From Photobacterium piscicola (GTDB taxonomy: Bacteria > Pseudomonadota > Gammaproteobacteria > Enterobacterales > Vibrionaceae): 64,000 nt of DNA. Below are positions 9,080 through 18,891 of the stretch, one piece after another. The translations under genes and the position numbers were made by a program. Below the pieces are notes generated by a model. That model had not been told where the DNA came from, did no database searches, and saw only the letters and a program-made list of their open reading frames with translations. The stretch covers positions 310,001 to 374,000 of the forward strand of contig NZ_FUZI01000002.1 of the NCBI RefSeq assembly GCF_900166965.1. The letters run 5' to 3'. Position 1 is the first letter of the stretch, and the number at the start of each line of letters is the position of its first letter.

Positions 9080-9514
9080 ATGAGTTTCACTCTTCATCCG
9101 CAATTAATGGCAGATACAACCATACTTGGCGATTTGCCTTTATCACGAGTATTGCTTGCTAAAGAAGCCCTTGGCCCATGGCTAATTTTAGTTCCACGCT
9201 ATGAATCACTACGTGAAATCCATCATTTATCCGAACAAGATCAACAGCAACTAATGCGTGAATCATCTGCAGTTGCTGCCTTATTAGAGCAAGACTATCA
9301 GGCTGAAAAAATTAATATTGGTGCGTTAGGTAACCTTGTGCCTCAACTTCATGTTCATCATATCGCACGTTTTAGCAATGATGTTGCATGGCCTGGTCCT
9401 ATTTGGGGTAATACCAAAGGTATTCAACGTAGCGAAGAAGTACAGCAAGCATTAGCTGAAGAACTACGTCAAGAGCTAATGAATATTGCAGGTTTTAGTA
9501 CCATTACCGCGTAG
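9080..9514 (+). CDS. HIT domain protein
   Basis: The 144-residue protein belongs to the histidine-triad nucleotide-binding superfamily. The motif region is QLHVHHIARF near residues 92-101, preceded by INIGALGNLVP. The triad reads H-V-H-H-I rather than the textbook H-x-H-x-H-x-x; this variant is, as I recall, shared by vibrio homologues. The N-terminal part (LPLSRVLLAKEALGPWLILVPR) is the substrate-pocket strand. Members hydrolyse nucleoside phosphoramidates or dinucleoside polyphosphates, but the substrate here is unknown. An AGGAATAATTAC ribosome site precedes the ATG. A bidirectional terminator follows and faces feoC. Confidence 0.88.
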   Translation: MSFTLHPQLMADTTILGDLPLSRVLLAKEALGPWLILVPRYESLREIHHLSEQDQQQLMRESSAVAALLEQDYQAEKINIGALGNLVPQLHVHHIARFSNDVAWPGPIWGNTKGIQRSEEVQQALAEELRQELMNIAGFSTITA

Positions 9515-9570
9515 TGTTATTACTACGCAGATAATTACTGCCCCTTACATGTGTGTAGTATTTAATATAA

Positions 9571-9597
9571 AAAAAGCAGCCTGCTGGCTGCTTTTTT
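9571..9597. terminator. Bidirectional terminator between HIT gene and feoC
   Basis: AGCAGCC (9575-9581) pairs with GGCTGCT (9586-9592), with A and T runs on the two sides. It serves the HIT gene on plus and feoABC on minus. Confidence 0.92.
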
Positions 9598-9615
9598 AAT
9601 GGACGCTAATGATTG

Positions 9616-9858
9616 TTAGCGCATCACTGTGATAGATAATTCATTTGCTGCTAAACATCGATACCACACATCTTTAGCTGTTTGACAGCATTGCGTACTA
9701 TCGCAGCCAACCAATTCCTTACCAATAGTTCCTTTACGAACCCAAACAGCAAGCATGGCATCAACACCATCTTCCGACATACCAAAATGCAGTGAAAGCT
9801 GTTTACGGCTTACGCGTCCATTATCTGTAATATATTGTTTTAATTCTTGTAAAATCAT
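9616..9858 (-). CDS. feoC: Ferrous iron transport protein FeoC
   Basis: The 80-residue protein has a winged-helix N-terminus (LKQYITDNGRVSRKQLSLHFG) and a Cys-bearing wing, GCDSTQCC. FeoC is thought to bind an oxygen-sensitive Fe-S cluster and to protect or modulate FeoB. The cysteine spacing here is short compared with enteric FeoC, so cluster ligation is uncertain. Its ATG overlaps the feoB stop by four bases, so it is translationally coupled. It is the last gene of feoABC before a shared terminator. Confidence 0.88.
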   Translation of the reverse strand: MILQELKQYITDNGRVSRKQLSLHFGMSEDGVDAMLAVWVRKGTIGKELVGCDSTQCCQTAKDVWYRCLAANELSITVMR

Positions 9859-12140
9859 TCAAACAATAATCCTTCTAGATGAGACTGCTTTTTACCTTGT
9901 CGCTTCATCAGTAAATAAATTCCGACGTTAATGACAATGAAGAACGCAATCCAAAATGAACTACTGGCTGGGTGTACAGCAAAATCAGCAATCTGATAGA
10001 ACAATGAAGCAAAAGTATATGCCAGTAGCATTGTCCAACCCGCAATAAAGCAAGCAAACTTCTTACCAAACTCACGCACATATGCACCCATCGCTGCCGC
10101 ACATGGTGTATAAAGTAGGATGAAGATTAGGTACGACATAGCAGCAGCGCCACTTACAAACCGTGATTGAATGTTACCGAAAACTGATTGATCAACACCT
10201 TGATCTTCAGCAACCGCCGTTTGGTTCTCAAGGCTACCCACCTCAATACCCAACGGATCGCTAAAGCTTAATGCTGATAGATTATCACCAATAGAGGCAA
10301 CGGCTTCTTTTAAGCTACTAACAAGATCGTACTCTTCGTTACCGCCATCAAGGGCTGGTGCATACAAACTATTTAACGTACCAACGACCGCTTCTTTAGC
10401 AAAAATACCCGTAATAATACCTACGGTTGCAGGCCAGTTATCGGCTTTAACACCAATAGGTTCTAAGACAGGTGTTACAACTTGTGCTGCATGCGATAAC
10501 ACAGATTTTGATGTATCTTCATTACCAAATGAACCATCAGTACCGAGTGAGTTAAAGAAACTTAAAATAGTCACTACAACCACAATTGTTTTACCAGCAC
10601 CAAATACAAAACGCTTCAGCTTCTGCCATGTTTTAATGACAACGTTACGCATTGTTGGTAATTCATAGTTTGGCATTTCCATGATGAAGCTGTCACTAGC
10701 ACCGGGGTAAAGCGTATTACGCAGAATAAGACCGGTCATAACAGCAGCGACAATACCTAAAATATACAATGCAAAAACAACATTTTGACCATTGTCAGGG
10801 AAGAATGCAGCAGCGAATAAAGCATATACAGGTAAACGAGCACCACATGACATAAACGGTGCCATTGCTGCTGCTAACTTACGCTCGCGTTCTTGCTCTA
10901 AAGTACGCGTTGCCATAATAGCAGGTACGTTACAACCAAAACCAAGTACTAATGGAACAAATGCTTTACCTGGCAAACCGACTTTTTGCATCACTTTATC
11001 AAGTACAAAAGCCGCGCGCGCCATGTAACCTGAGCTTTCCAATACCGCAAGGAACAGGTATAGACAGGCAATGACAGGAATAAATGTTGCAACAGTTTGA
11101 ATACCACCGCCAACACCATTAGCAATAATGGTTACTAGCCAAACAGGTAAATGGTTATCTAATAAATAATGACCACCATCAACTAAAATTGCACCAAAGC
11201 TAATATCAAAGAAATCAATAAATGCACTGCCTACGTTAATCGCAAACATGAACATTACGTACATTACCAAGAAGAAAAATGGGATACCAATAGCACGATG
11301 TAATAACACACGGTCAATTTTATCGGTAAGACTATTGCTTAAACGGCCTTCTTGGCGACGTACTTTTTGACATAATTGATGCAAAAAAGTGTATCTAACA
11401 TCTGCAACTTGAATATCAGGATCAACTAAATCCAACATTTGTTGACGAATAGCACAGGCTTGCTGCTTATTTTCTTCAGACAATGTATGAATAACAAGCG
11501 TGTCATTTTCTAATACGCGAATTGATTGCGCGCGAGGGTTTAACTTTTCATCATGAATAAATAATGGTTTTAATTTATCTACAGTTGCTTCAAAATCATC
11601 ACCATAATCAAGTGAAAAGTCTGATACAACAATGCCTTGAATCAGCATTTTATGCAGTTTAGATTTGAATTCGCCAATACGTTCCATGTTATTCGCAGAT
11701 AATGCGACCACAGGGCAACCTAGCGCTTTTTCTAATGCTTTAAGATCTAATACTTGTTGTTGACGTTTCAATACATCCATCTTATTAAGTACAACCACCA
11801 TTGGTCGACCTAATTCACGCAACTGCAACGTCATGTATAAACTGCGTTCAAGTGATGATGCATCAACAACGTTAATAATAACATCAGCCGGTGTCGTCAA
11901 AATGGCACGCGATGCAATTGCCTCATCAAGACTATTAGCATCATTTGCACTATCAAGGTTATAAATACCAGGAAGATCGGTTAAAGAAAAATCATCACCA
12001 TTATGTTGGTAACGACCCGTCTTCTTTTCAACAGTGACACCAGCCCAGTTACCCACCTGCTGTTTTGAACCTGTTAATCCATTAAACAGTGTCGTTTTAC
12101 CGCTGTTCGGATTACCGACGGTAAGAATGTCATATTGCAT
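9855..12140 (-). CDS. feoB: Ferrous iron transporter FeoB
   Basis: FeoB is the inner-membrane Fe2+ permease. In its 761 residues, the N-terminal G domain shows G1 GNPNSGKTT (residues 8-16), G3 DLPGIYNLD, and G4 NKMD near 119. The middle spacer leads into about a dozen membrane segments containing two gate motifs. One carries the conserved Cys in GFGCNVPAIMATR, and the other is ASIGDNLSALSF in a less conserved region. A CGARLPVYALFAAAFF segment is typical. The length is close to the 773 residues of E. coli. It starts one base before the feoA stop ends (TAATG) and overlaps feoC at its end. Expression probably follows the Fur-like site upstream of feoA. Confidence 0.97.
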   Translation of the reverse strand: MQYDILTVGNPNSGKTTLFNGLTGSKQQVGNWAGVTVEKKTGRYQHNGDDFSLTDLPGIYNLDSANDANSLDEAIASRAILTTPADVIINVVDASSLERSLYMTLQLRELGRPMVVVLNKMDVLKRQQQVLDLKALEKALGCPVVALSANNMERIGEFKSKLHKMLIQGIVVSDFSLDYGDDFEATVDKLKPLFIHDEKLNPRAQSIRVLENDTLVIHTLSEENKQQACAIRQQMLDLVDPDIQVADVRYTFLHQLCQKVRRQEGRLSNSLTDKIDRVLLHRAIGIPFFFLVMYVMFMFAINVGSAFIDFFDISFGAILVDGGHYLLDNHLPVWLVTIIANGVGGGIQTVATFIPVIACLYLFLAVLESSGYMARAAFVLDKVMQKVGLPGKAFVPLVLGFGCNVPAIMATRTLEQERERKLAAAMAPFMSCGARLPVYALFAAAFFPDNGQNVVFALYILGIVAAVMTGLILRNTLYPGASDSFIMEMPNYELPTMRNVVIKTWQKLKRFVFGAGKTIVVVVTILSFFNSLGTDGSFGNEDTSKSVLSHAAQVVTPVLEPIGVKADNWPATVGIITGIFAKEAVVGTLNSLYAPALDGGNEEYDLVSSLKEAVASIGDNLSALSFSDPLGIEVGSLENQTAVAEDQGVDQSVFGNIQSRFVSGAAAMSYLIFILLYTPCAAAMGAYVREFGKKFACFIAGWTMLLAYTFASLFYQIADFAVHPASSSFWIAFFIVINVGIYLLMKRQGKKQSHLEGLLFE

Positions 12141-12367
12141 TATTTAACCTCAACTTCTATATCTTCAGCAATTTTTTTACGGAGCGCAATATCAACACCA
12201 CGCACTCGAACCTGAAGTGGATCCCCTAAAGGTGCTAAGCGAACAACTGTAATTTCTGTATGCGGTAGTAACCCCATAACCATTAATTTTTTACGCGTTA
12301 CAGCAGGCAACGCGGACATATTAATCACTGTACCGCTGTGACCACACGACATCTCTGACAGTTTCAT
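12140..12367 (-). CDS. feoA: Ferrous iron transport accessory protein FeoA
   Basis: FeoA is a 75-residue SH3-like cytoplasmic protein needed for Feo function. It shows the typical start MKLSEMSCGHSGTV, RKKLMVMGLLPHTEITVVR in the middle, and VRGVDIALRKKIAEDIEV at the end. It is the first gene of feoABC, and its TAA shares one base with the feoB ATG. The Fur-box-like sequence at 12385-12403 is only about 18 bases upstream of its ATG, so repression by iron-loaded Fur is likely. Confidence 0.95.
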   Translation of the reverse strand: MKLSEMSCGHSGTVINMSALPAVTRKKLMVMGLLPHTEITVVRLAPLGDPLQVRVRGVDIALRKKIAEDIEVEVK

Positions 12368-12384
12368 AACTAAACGGCTACCTT

Positions 12385-12403
12385 AATAAGAATTATTTTC
12401 ATT
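12385..12403 (-). promoter_or_regulatory. Fur-box-like site upstream of feoA
   Basis: Read on minus, this 19-mer (AATGAAAATAATTCTTATT) matches about 12 of 19 positions of the classical Fur consensus GATAATGATAATCATTATC. It sits directly before feoA, and known Feo operons are Fur-controlled. Confidence 0.55.
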
Positions 12404-12573
12404 ACGATGTAGGGGATTTTACACTTTGATACGAAATTAGTCTTGTCTTAAATCAATTATTTCATGCCTGTTTTGAATAAATAGTTTCAACTAGTAACTA
12501 TTTATTTAACAATATAAATAACTGCAAATTTTTGAAATACCAGTTAATACATTCAAAATTTAACAAGCAAAAA

Positions 12574-12599
12574 AAAAGCGTACCTTTCGATACGCTTTT
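12574..12599 (-). terminator. Terminator of znuA-mepM
   Basis: AGCGTA and TACGCT form a short stem extended by A/T pairs on both sides. On minus the hairpin is followed by nine T residues. It lies downstream of the mepM stop. Confidence 0.88.
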
Positions 12600-12621
12600 A
12601 TCACAACCAATATTGTCTCTA

Positions 12622-13983
12622 TTAACTCGGCATTTGTGTACTTAATTGTTTTTTATACGCTTTAACATTACGCATAAATTGAGTACGCGTGCTACCTCTT
12701 AACGGCTCAGCTTGTGGTAAAGGCACTTTCATCGCATTAACCGGACGACCATTTTTAATTAATTCAAAATGTAAGTGTGGCCCCGTTGAACGCCCTGTAT
12801 TACCACTTTTGGCAATACGTTGCCCCATTTTAACTTTATCGCCCACTTTGACTTGGCGTTTGCTTAAATGTAAATAGCGCGTCATGTGTTCTCGGCCATG
12901 CTTAATAACAATATAATTGCCCGCAAGTGGATGATAACGAGATTTCACTACCACGCCATCACCAGCCGCCAAAATAGTAGTTCCAACAGGCACAGCAAAG
13001 TCAGTTCCATTATGTGGTGAACGACGTTTAGTAATAGGATGCAAACGATTTGGATTAAATGATGAACTGATTCGGTATGAACGCAACAGTGGGATCCGCT
13101 TAAAACCACGGTTTAAACTACGTGCATCTTGATCATAAAATTGGTCGTCTGCACCACGAGCGATAAATATTGAATGGCCACGACGCTGGCTTTTATAGTA
13201 GAAGGCATTAATTTTACCTTTACCTACCGCCTTACCATCAATAAATTCACGATCTAATACCACACCAAATGAATCGCCTTTACGGGCATCACGACCAAGA
13301 TTCATTTTCCATTGTAATGCTTTAACTACATTACCAATTTGAGTTGGAGTTAACCCTGCATCACGTGCAGAATTATAAAAACTACCGGAAACACGTCCCG
13401 TTAATGTAACAGGCTTAATATCACCTTTTTGTTCAACTTCTTTATAAACATAACCTTTTTTAGTTAGGGTATAAGTATCGGTCACTTTTTTACTGCGAAT
13501 AATACTTAACGATGTTAATTTGCCATCAGCATCGACTTCCCACTCTAATGTTTGTCCAACGCGTAACTGTTGTACGGATTTATTCGCATCAATTAAACGG
13601 TACATCTCAGAAATAGGTAAACCATATTGAGAGAAAATAACCCCTAATGTTTCCCCTGATGCTACGCGGTGTTTGGATTCTGTTTCAGCATGAGCTTGTA
13701 CTAACTGTTGTTCAATCTCATCTTTGGGGGCTTGGAATTGTGGATCATTTTGATCTAAAGACGCCCCCATTGGCTCACTATCAGATTCTAATACTTCTGG
13801 ATCGGTGAGATTAATAGGCACAGCAATAGGCGCTGGTTTTTTAAAGCTGGGGAAATGTATTGTATGTTTGGAAGGCTGCCATACAATAGCAGCCACCATC
13901 AAAATTGTAGTCGAGAATAACGCAATTTTATGCTGCAACGGCAACATCTTTAAAGATGCTACCGCAGCGATATAATATTTCAT
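12622..13983 (-). CDS. mepM: Murein DD-endopeptidase MepM-like M23 peptidase
   Basis: This 453-residue envelope protein has an N-terminal membrane anchor or signal near residues 18-37 (ALFSTTILMVAAIVW). An OapA/LysM-like domain follows near 105-150 (VASGETLGVIFSQYGLP). The C-terminal zinc peptidase M23 domain shows HNGTDFAVPVGTTI, with the His and Asp ligands, and GPHLHFELI with the HxH ligands. In E. coli, MepM cleaves D-Ala-mDAP crosslinks to allow murein growth. It starts two bases after the znuA stop and so is probably co-transcribed and Zur-regulated. That fits an enzyme that needs zinc. The mepM-znuA-znuCB layout also occurs in E. coli. Confidence 0.93.
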   Translation of the reverse strand: MKYYIAAVASLKMLPLQHKIALFSTTILMVAAIVWQPSKHTIHFPSFKKPAPIAVPINLTDPEVLESDSEPMGASLDQNDPQFQAPKDEIEQQLVQAHAETESKHRVASGETLGVIFSQYGLPISEMYRLIDANKSVQQLRVGQTLEWEVDADGKLTSLSIIRSKKVTDTYTLTKKGYVYKEVEQKGDIKPVTLTGRVSGSFYNSARDAGLTPTQIGNVVKALQWKMNLGRDARKGDSFGVVLDREFIDGKAVGKGKINAFYYKSQRRGHSIFIARGADDQFYDQDARSLNRGFKRIPLLRSYRISSSFNPNRLHPITKRRSPHNGTDFAVPVGTTILAAGDGVVVKSRYHPLAGNYIVIKHGREHMTRYLHLSKRQVKVGDKVKMGQRIAKSGNTGRSTGPHLHFELIKNGRPVNAMKVPLPQAEPLRGSTRTQFMRNVKAYKKQLSTQMPS

Positions 13984-13985
13984 GA

Positions 13986-14924
13986 TTAATTAAGACACTT
14001 ACTAAATCGTTGTCCAAGTTCATTAAGAAAGCGGACATATCCTCCCTTGCCCTCAACGATATCGGTAGCCATTGGGTCAAGAGTCCCTATTTTAACATTC
14101 GTTCCTTTGGTTACAGACTTCACAACAGCTGGCGAAAATTGCGGCTCACTAAAGACACAATACGCTTGGTTATTTTTTAATGATTCACGAATAGATAACA
14201 ATGTCTTAGCGCCTGGACGACGATCGGGTTCAACCGTAAAATGACCTAAATTATCTAATTCAAATTGTTGTTCAAAATAGCCATAACCATCATGAAAAAC
14301 ATAATAACCTTTATCACTTAACGGTTTTAACTGCTTATTAAGCTGAGTGACCGCTAACTGAACTTCTGTAGTGAATGTTGAAAGATTAGCTGTATATGTC
14401 TTTTTATGCAATGGATCATACTTGATCAATGCCTTAGTTATGACATTTGCTGCCTGCACAGCTTGATCTGGACCTAACCATAAATGTGGATCAATACCAT
14501 GATGGTGGTGATGATGACCTTCATGCTCAGATTCATGGTCATGAGCAGCTTCATTTTCATGACCGTCATGATCTTGCTCTTCCTCAGAATAATAGCGGAA
14601 ACTAATGCCCTGTTGCTGGCTTAATGCAATATTTTCAGGCTTTGATGCCATTGTTTTGGTTAAAAATGACTCTAATTCAGGTCCAACCCAAACCACAAGA
14701 TCCGCTTGTTTTAATTTTTTAATATCTGAGGGACGTAATGCATAATCATGAGGTGATGCACCTGACGGAATAACATATTCACTGGTCGCAACACCTTGAG
14801 TTAATTCACTAACAATCAAGTTTAACGGTTTAACAGTAGTAACCACATTAAAGGTATCAGAGGCCAATGCAGAGCCAGAAACGACGAGAGCGGTAGCACA
14901 AAATAGAGAAGTTAGACGGTGCAT
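13986..14924 (-). CDS. znuA: Zinc ABC transporter substrate-binding protein ZnuA
   Basis: This is the periplasmic Zn2+-binding protein of ZnuABC. The signal peptide MHRLTSLFCATALVVSGSALA is followed by mature SDTFNVVTTV. A His/Asp/Glu-rich loop at about residues 118-142 carries six consecutive His and is the mobile metal-collecting loop of ZnuA. HGIDPHLWLGPDQ and FHDGYGYFEQQF hold further ligands. The frame is open to 14954, but the ATG at 14924 is preceded by GGGA at six bases and gives a normal signal peptide; the ATG at 14936 is possible. Divergent from znuC, with a Zur palindrome between. Confidence 0.96.
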   Translation of the reverse strand: MHRLTSLFCATALVVSGSALASDTFNVVTTVKPLNLIVSELTQGVATSEYVIPSGASPHDYALRPSDIKKLKQADLVVWVGPELESFLTKTMASKPENIALSQQQGISFRYYSEEEQDHDGHENEAAHDHESEHEGHHHHHHGIDPHLWLGPDQAVQAANVITKALIKYDPLHKKTYTANLSTFTTEVQLAVTQLNKQLKPLSDKGYYVFHDGYGYFEQQFELDNLGHFTVEPDRRPGAKTLLSIRESLKNNQAYCVFSEPQFSPAVVKSVTKGTNVKIGTLDPMATDIVEGKGGYVRFLNELGQRFSKCLN

Positions 14925-15015
14925 GATTTTTCCCATAAAAATGTAGAGCAGCAAAAATTATTGATTATCAGCAAAGAAATTTTTCTCAATTGGCTATAAT
15001 CGGCTCGTATTAACA

Positions 15016-15045
15016 GTAACACATGTAAAACGAAGATGTTATAAT
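15016..15045 (+). promoter_or_regulatory. Probable znuCB promoter overlapping the Zur box
   Basis: TATAAT at 15040-15045 lies inside the Zur palindrome. GTAACA at 15016-15021 matches four of six -35 bases with an 18-base spacer. Zur binding here would block RNA polymerase directly. Confidence 0.5.
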
Positions 15046-15053
15046 ATAACATC
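15035..15053. promoter_or_regulatory. Zur operator (near-perfect palindrome)
   Basis: GATGTTATAATATAACATC is a 9+1+9 perfect inverted repeat that matches the known gamma-proteobacterial Zur box core (TGTTATANTATAACA). It sits in the znuA/znuC divergent spacer, where Zur sites are known in enterics. It should repress both directions when zinc is sufficient. Confidence 0.9.
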
Positions 15054-15087
15054 ACATTTTGGCAAACTCTTATTTTAAGCTCGCTTT

Positions 15088-15852
15088 ATGACAACATTAG
15101 TAGAATTACAATCACTCACAGTGACCTTCTCTGGACGTAATGTTTTAGATAATGTTGCACTCAAATTAGAGCGTGGTGAAATTACAACCCTTATCGGTCC
15201 AAATGGCGCAGGTAAGTCCACCTTGGTTAAAGTGATCACCGGATTACAAAAGCCAACATTGGGAAAAGTTATCCGTCAAAAAGGATTACGAATTGGTTAT
15301 GTACCGCAAAAACTTCACCTTAACAGTACACTGCCCCTTTCTGTCGATCGCTTTATGCGTTTAGCTGGACGTTACTCATTGGCACAACGCCATGAAGCAT
15401 TAACCATGGTTAATGGCGCGCACTTAATGGAAAGTGACATGCACCGTCTATCTGGTGGTGAAATGCAACGGGTATTATTAGCTCGAGCATTACTTCAAAA
15501 ACCGGATTTACTGGTCTTAGATGAACCTGTTCAAGGGGTTGATGTAACAGGTCAATTAGAACTTTATCGTTTAATTCAACAATTACGTGATTTACTCAAT
15601 TGCGCAATATTAATGGTTTCCCATGACCTACATTTAGTCATGGCCAAAACAGATAAAGTGATCTGCTTACAACATCATATCTGTTGCTCAGGTAGTCCTT
15701 TTAGCGTAACCAACCATCCTAAATACATTGCATTATTTGGCCGCCAAGCCAGCGACCAATTAGCGTTATACCAACACCAACATAACCACCAACATGATGA
15801 TTCAGCAACACCATCAACATGCTGCAATAATCATCAGGATAATAATAAATAA
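15088..15852 (+). CDS. znuC: Zinc ABC transporter ATP-binding protein ZnuC
   Basis: This 254-residue ABC ATPase energises Zn2+ import. Walker [10 protein letters not shown] lies near residues 37-45, the signature [16 protein letters not shown] near 121-136, and Walker B LLVLDEP follows, then the switch His in [12 protein letters not shown]-terminal tail from about residue 228 is rich in His and Gln ([11 protein letters not shown]), with a Cys pair, and might bind metal. Its TAA overlaps the znuB ATG by one base (TAATG). The Zur box and promoter lie about 35 bases upstream. Confidence 0.96.
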   Translation: MTTLVELQSLTVTFSGRNVLDNVALKLERGEITTLIGPNGAGKSTLVKVITGLQKPTLGKVIRQKGLRIGYVPQKLHLNSTLPLSVDRFMRLAGRYSLAQRHEALTMVNGAHLMESDMHRLSGGEMQRVLLARALLQKPDLLVLDEPVQGVDVTGQLELYRLIQQLRDLLNCAILMVSHDLHLVMAKTDKVICLQHHICCSGSPFSVTNHPKYIALFGRQASDQLALYQHQHNHQHDDSATPSTCCNNHQDNNK

Positions 15853-16637
15853 TGATTGAGTTTCTACTTCCCGCGTTAATTGCAGGTATTGGGATAGCCC
15901 TTTTAGCCGGCCCGCTAGGGTCATTTGTAGTATGGCGAAAAATGGCTTATTTCGGTGATACGCTTTCACATGCGTCATTACTGGGTATTGCTTTAGGCTT
16001 TTTGTTTAATATCGACTTAAACCTTGCGTTGGTTATTTGTTGTTTAGTATTAGCTGTTATTTTGGTGACCTTACAAAAACAGCGTTATGTCGCAACCGAC
16101 ACATTACTTGGCATACTCGCTCATAGTGCATTATCACTCGGGTTAGTTGCTGTAAGCTTTTTAGATAATGTGCGTATTGATTTAATGGCTTATTTATTTG
16201 GTGATTTACTGGCGGTTACTACTGCAGATCTAATGTGGATTTATGGTGGTGGCGCTATCGTGTTAGCCTTACTTATTTATCTGTGGCGACCACTATTATC
16301 AATGACTATCAGCGAAGAAATGGCGCAAGTTGAAGGTGTGAATGTTGATTTAATGCGGTTATTATTAATGCTTATGGTCGGAATGGTAATTGCGGTAGCA
16401 ATGAAATTTGTTGGTGCATTAATTATTACGTCATTGCTAATTATTCCAGCAGCAACCGCACGTCGTTTTGCTAATAGTCCAGAAGCGATGGCTGTGATTG
16501 CCTCTATTATTGGTTCAATTTCTGTAGTGATAGGGTTAGCAATGTCATGGCACTATGACACACCAGCAGGCCCTTCAGTAGTGGTATCGGCAGCAGCATT
16601 ATTTATGCTTAGCCAATTTAAACCCACTCGACGTTAA
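15852..16637 (+). CDS. znuB: Zinc ABC transporter permease ZnuB
   Basis: This inner-membrane permease of 261 residues has about eight to nine hydrophobic segments, starting [20 protein letters not shown]. The conserved [21 protein letters not shown] follows at residues 25-45, where the coupling residues lie, and later [22 protein letters not shown] is a family hallmark. It forms the ZnuB2C2 complex that takes zinc from ZnuA. It is translationally coupled to znuC and ends before a bidirectional terminator shared with sucD. Confidence 0.96.
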   Translation: MIEFLLPALIAGIGIALLAGPLGSFVVWRKMAYFGDTLSHASLLGIALGFLFNIDLNLALVICCLVLAVILVTLQKQRYVATDTLLGILAHSALSLGLVAVSFLDNVRIDLMAYLFGDLLAVTTADLMWIYGGGAIVLALLIYLWRPLLSMTISEEMAQVEGVNVDLMRLLLMLMVGMVIAVAMKFVGALIITSLLIIPAATARRFANSPEAMAVIASIIGSISVVIGLAMSWHYDTPAGPSVVVSAAALFMLSQFKPTRR

Positions 16638-16664
16638 CAGTCTTTATTACAAAGATTGTAAATA

Positions 16665-16702
16665 AAAAACCCGCTACACATTAGTTTGTGAGCGGGTTTT
16701 TA
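16665..16702. terminator. Bidirectional terminator between znuB and sucD
   Basis: AAAAACCCGCT (16665-16675) pairs with AGCGGGTTTTT (16691-16701), with inner CACA/TGTG pairing. It can end znuCB on plus and the long sdh-suc transcript on minus. Confidence 0.93.
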
Positions 16703-16743
16703 TACAATGTCTGTATGATCATTAACACCGTATCTACGTTAGC

Positions 16744-17616
16744 TTACCAACCCGTCACTTCGCGTAATGTCTTACCAATATCAGCCAAGCTTTGCACGGT
16801 TTTTACACCTGCAGCTTCAAGAGCTGCAAATTTTTCTTCTGCCGTACCCTTACCACCAGAAATAATCGCACCAGCATGGCCCATTCGTTTACCTTCAGGG
16901 GCCGTCACACCAGCAATATATGACACGACAGGTTTAGTGATATGGTTTTTAATATATGCAGCAGCTTCTTCTTCGGCAGTACCACCGATTTCACCGATCA
17001 TTACAATAGCTTCTGTTGCTGGATCTTTTTCAAACATATCAAGAATATCAATGAAGTTTGACCCTGGAATAGGATCACCACCAATACCAACACACGTTGA
17101 CTGACCAAAGCCTTCATCGGTTGTTTGCTTCACTGCTTCATAAGTTAAAGTGCCTGAACGTGACACAATACCCACTTTACCTGCTTTATGGATATGACCG
17201 GGCATGATTCCAATCTTACACTCATCAGGCGTAATAATACCTGGGCAGTTAGGGCCGATCATACGTACGCCTTTGGCATCTAAACGTACTTTAACATCCA
17301 ACATATCCAAAGTCGGAATGCCTTCAGTGATGGTAACAATTAATTCAACACCAGCATCAATAGCTTCTAAAATTGCATCTTTACAAAAAGGTGCTGGCAC
17401 ATAAATAACGGTTGCTGTTGCTCCTGTTGCTTTAACTGCATCACGAACAGTATTAAATACCGGTAAGCCTAAATGCGTAGTACCGCCTTTACCCGGAGAA
17501 ACACCACCCACTAATTGCGTACCATAAGCCAATGCTTGTTCTGAATGAAATGTCCCCTGCCCACCGGTAAAACCTTGGCAAATGACCTTCGTGTTTTTAT
17601 TAATAAGTATCGACAT
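16744..17616 (-). CDS. sucD: Succinyl-CoA synthetase alpha subunit
   Basis: SucD is the CoA-binding and phosphohistidine subunit that converts succinyl-CoA to succinate with ATP formation. The 290 residues show the CoA-binding Rossmann start ([19 protein letters not shown]), [20 protein letters not shown], and the active-site His247 in [13 protein letters not shown]. It directly follows sucC: the sucC stop and the sucD ATG share one base at 17616. It is the last gene of sdhCDAB-sucABCD. Confidence 0.98.
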   Translation of the reverse strand: MSILINKNTKVICQGFTGGQGTFHSEQALAYGTQLVGGVSPGKGGTTHLGLPVFNTVRDAVKATGATATVIYVPAPFCKDAILEAIDAGVELIVTITEGIPTLDMLDVKVRLDAKGVRMIGPNCPGIITPDECKIGIMPGHIHKAGKVGIVSRSGTLTYEAVKQTTDEGFGQSTCVGIGGDPIPGSNFIDILDMFEKDPATEAIVMIGEIGGTAEEEAAAYIKNHITKPVVSYIAGVTAPEGKRMGHAGAIISGGKGTAEEKFAALEAAGVKTVQSLADIGKTLREVTGW

Positions 17617-18782
17617 TATTTACCCTCCGCGGCAGCAACAACTTTTTCAGCGGCTTCTGTTAACGAAGTGGCAGCAATAATATTGAGACCACTATCAGCC
17701 AGTTTTGCAGTACCAACTTCAGCATTATTCCCTTCAAGACGTACCACTACTGGCACTTTTACACCGACTTCAGCAATAGCACCAATGATACCTTCTGCAA
17801 TTAAATCACAACGTACAATACCGCCAAAAATATTCACTAAGACAGCTTTAACGTTGTTATCTGAAAGAATAATTTTAAACGCTTCTGTAACACGTTCTTT
17901 AGTTGCACCGCCGCCTACATCCAAAAAGTTAGCTGGGTGACCACCATGAAGATTAACAATATCCATGGTTCCCATTGCTAATCCAGCACCATTAACCATA
18001 CAACCAATACTGCCATCAAGGGCTACGTAATTAAGTTCCCATTGTGCCGCGTGGGCTTCACGCTCATCTTCTTGTGAAGCATCATGCATCTGACGTAATT
18101 TAGGTTGGCGATATAATGCATTTGCATCCACATTAACTTTACCGTCAAGACAAACTAAGGTGCCTTCATCTGTAATAATTAATGGATTCACTTCAAGCAG
18201 TGCTAAATCACACTCAGCAAACATAGTGCCAAGCCCTAAGAAAATATGTGTAAACTGTTTAACTTGATCGCCTTGCAGACCTAATTTAAAGGCTAATTCA
18301 CGCCCCTGATAAGGTTGTGGGCCAACTAAAGGATCTATCGCCGCTTTATGGATTAAATGTGGCGTTTCTTGTGCAACTTTTTCAATTTCCACACCACCTT
18401 CTGTCGATGCCATGAAAACAATACGTTGTGAACTACGGTCAACAACAGCACCTAAATATAATTCAGTTGCAATGCTAGATGCCGCTTCTACCAATACTTT
18501 AGTTACAGGTTGACCCGCAGCATCTGTTTGGTAAGTCACTAAATTTTTGCCTAACCAATGTTGAGCAAACTGCTTAATACCTTCTTTATTATCATGTAGC
18601 TCAACACCACCAGCCTTGCCTCGACCACCAGCATGAACTTGACATTTTACGACCCATTTTTTACCGCCAATTTTACCTGCTGCCGCAGCTGCTTCTTGTG
18701 GGGTATCACAAGCATAGCCATCTGGTACAGGTAAACCATATTCAGCGAATAGTTGTTTTGCTTGATACTCGTGCAAATTCAT
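17616..18782 (-). CDS. sucC: Succinyl-CoA synthetase beta subunit
   Basis: SucC carries the ATP-grasp domain and binds succinate. The 388 residues match E. coli in length: the start [20 protein letters not shown], a [15 protein letters not shown] loop near residues 45-60, [11 protein letters not shown] near 200, and [17 protein letters not shown] near 320. It is separated from sucB by a 153-base spacer with a 14-bp hairpin, so its expression may be tuned separately from sucAB. Confidence 0.98.
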   Translation of the reverse strand: MNLHEYQAKQLFAEYGLPVPDGYACDTPQEAAAAAGKIGGKKWVVKCQVHAGGRGKAGGVELHDNKEGIKQFAQHWLGKNLVTYQTDAAGQPVTKVLVEAASSIATELYLGAVVDRSSQRIVFMASTEGGVEIEKVAQETPHLIHKAAIDPLVGPQPYQGRELAFKLGLQGDQVKQFTHIFLGLGTMFAECDLALLEVNPLIITDEGTLVCLDGKVNVDANALYRQPKLRQMHDASQEDEREAHAAQWELNYVALDGSIGCMVNGAGLAMGTMDIVNLHGGHPANFLDVGGGATKERVTEAFKIILSDNNVKAVLVNIFGGIVRCDLIAEGIIGAIAEVGVKVPVVVRLEGNNAEVGTAKLADSGLNIIAATSLTEAAEKVVAAAEGK

Positions 18783-18891
18783 AATGTTCTATCCGTTTTT
18801 ATCCCTTTGGGACTCGTTAAATCCATTTGAGATATTCTTTGATACCTCTTCATCATTGCGCCATGTTTACTGTGCCCCGTTACAGGGAGAA

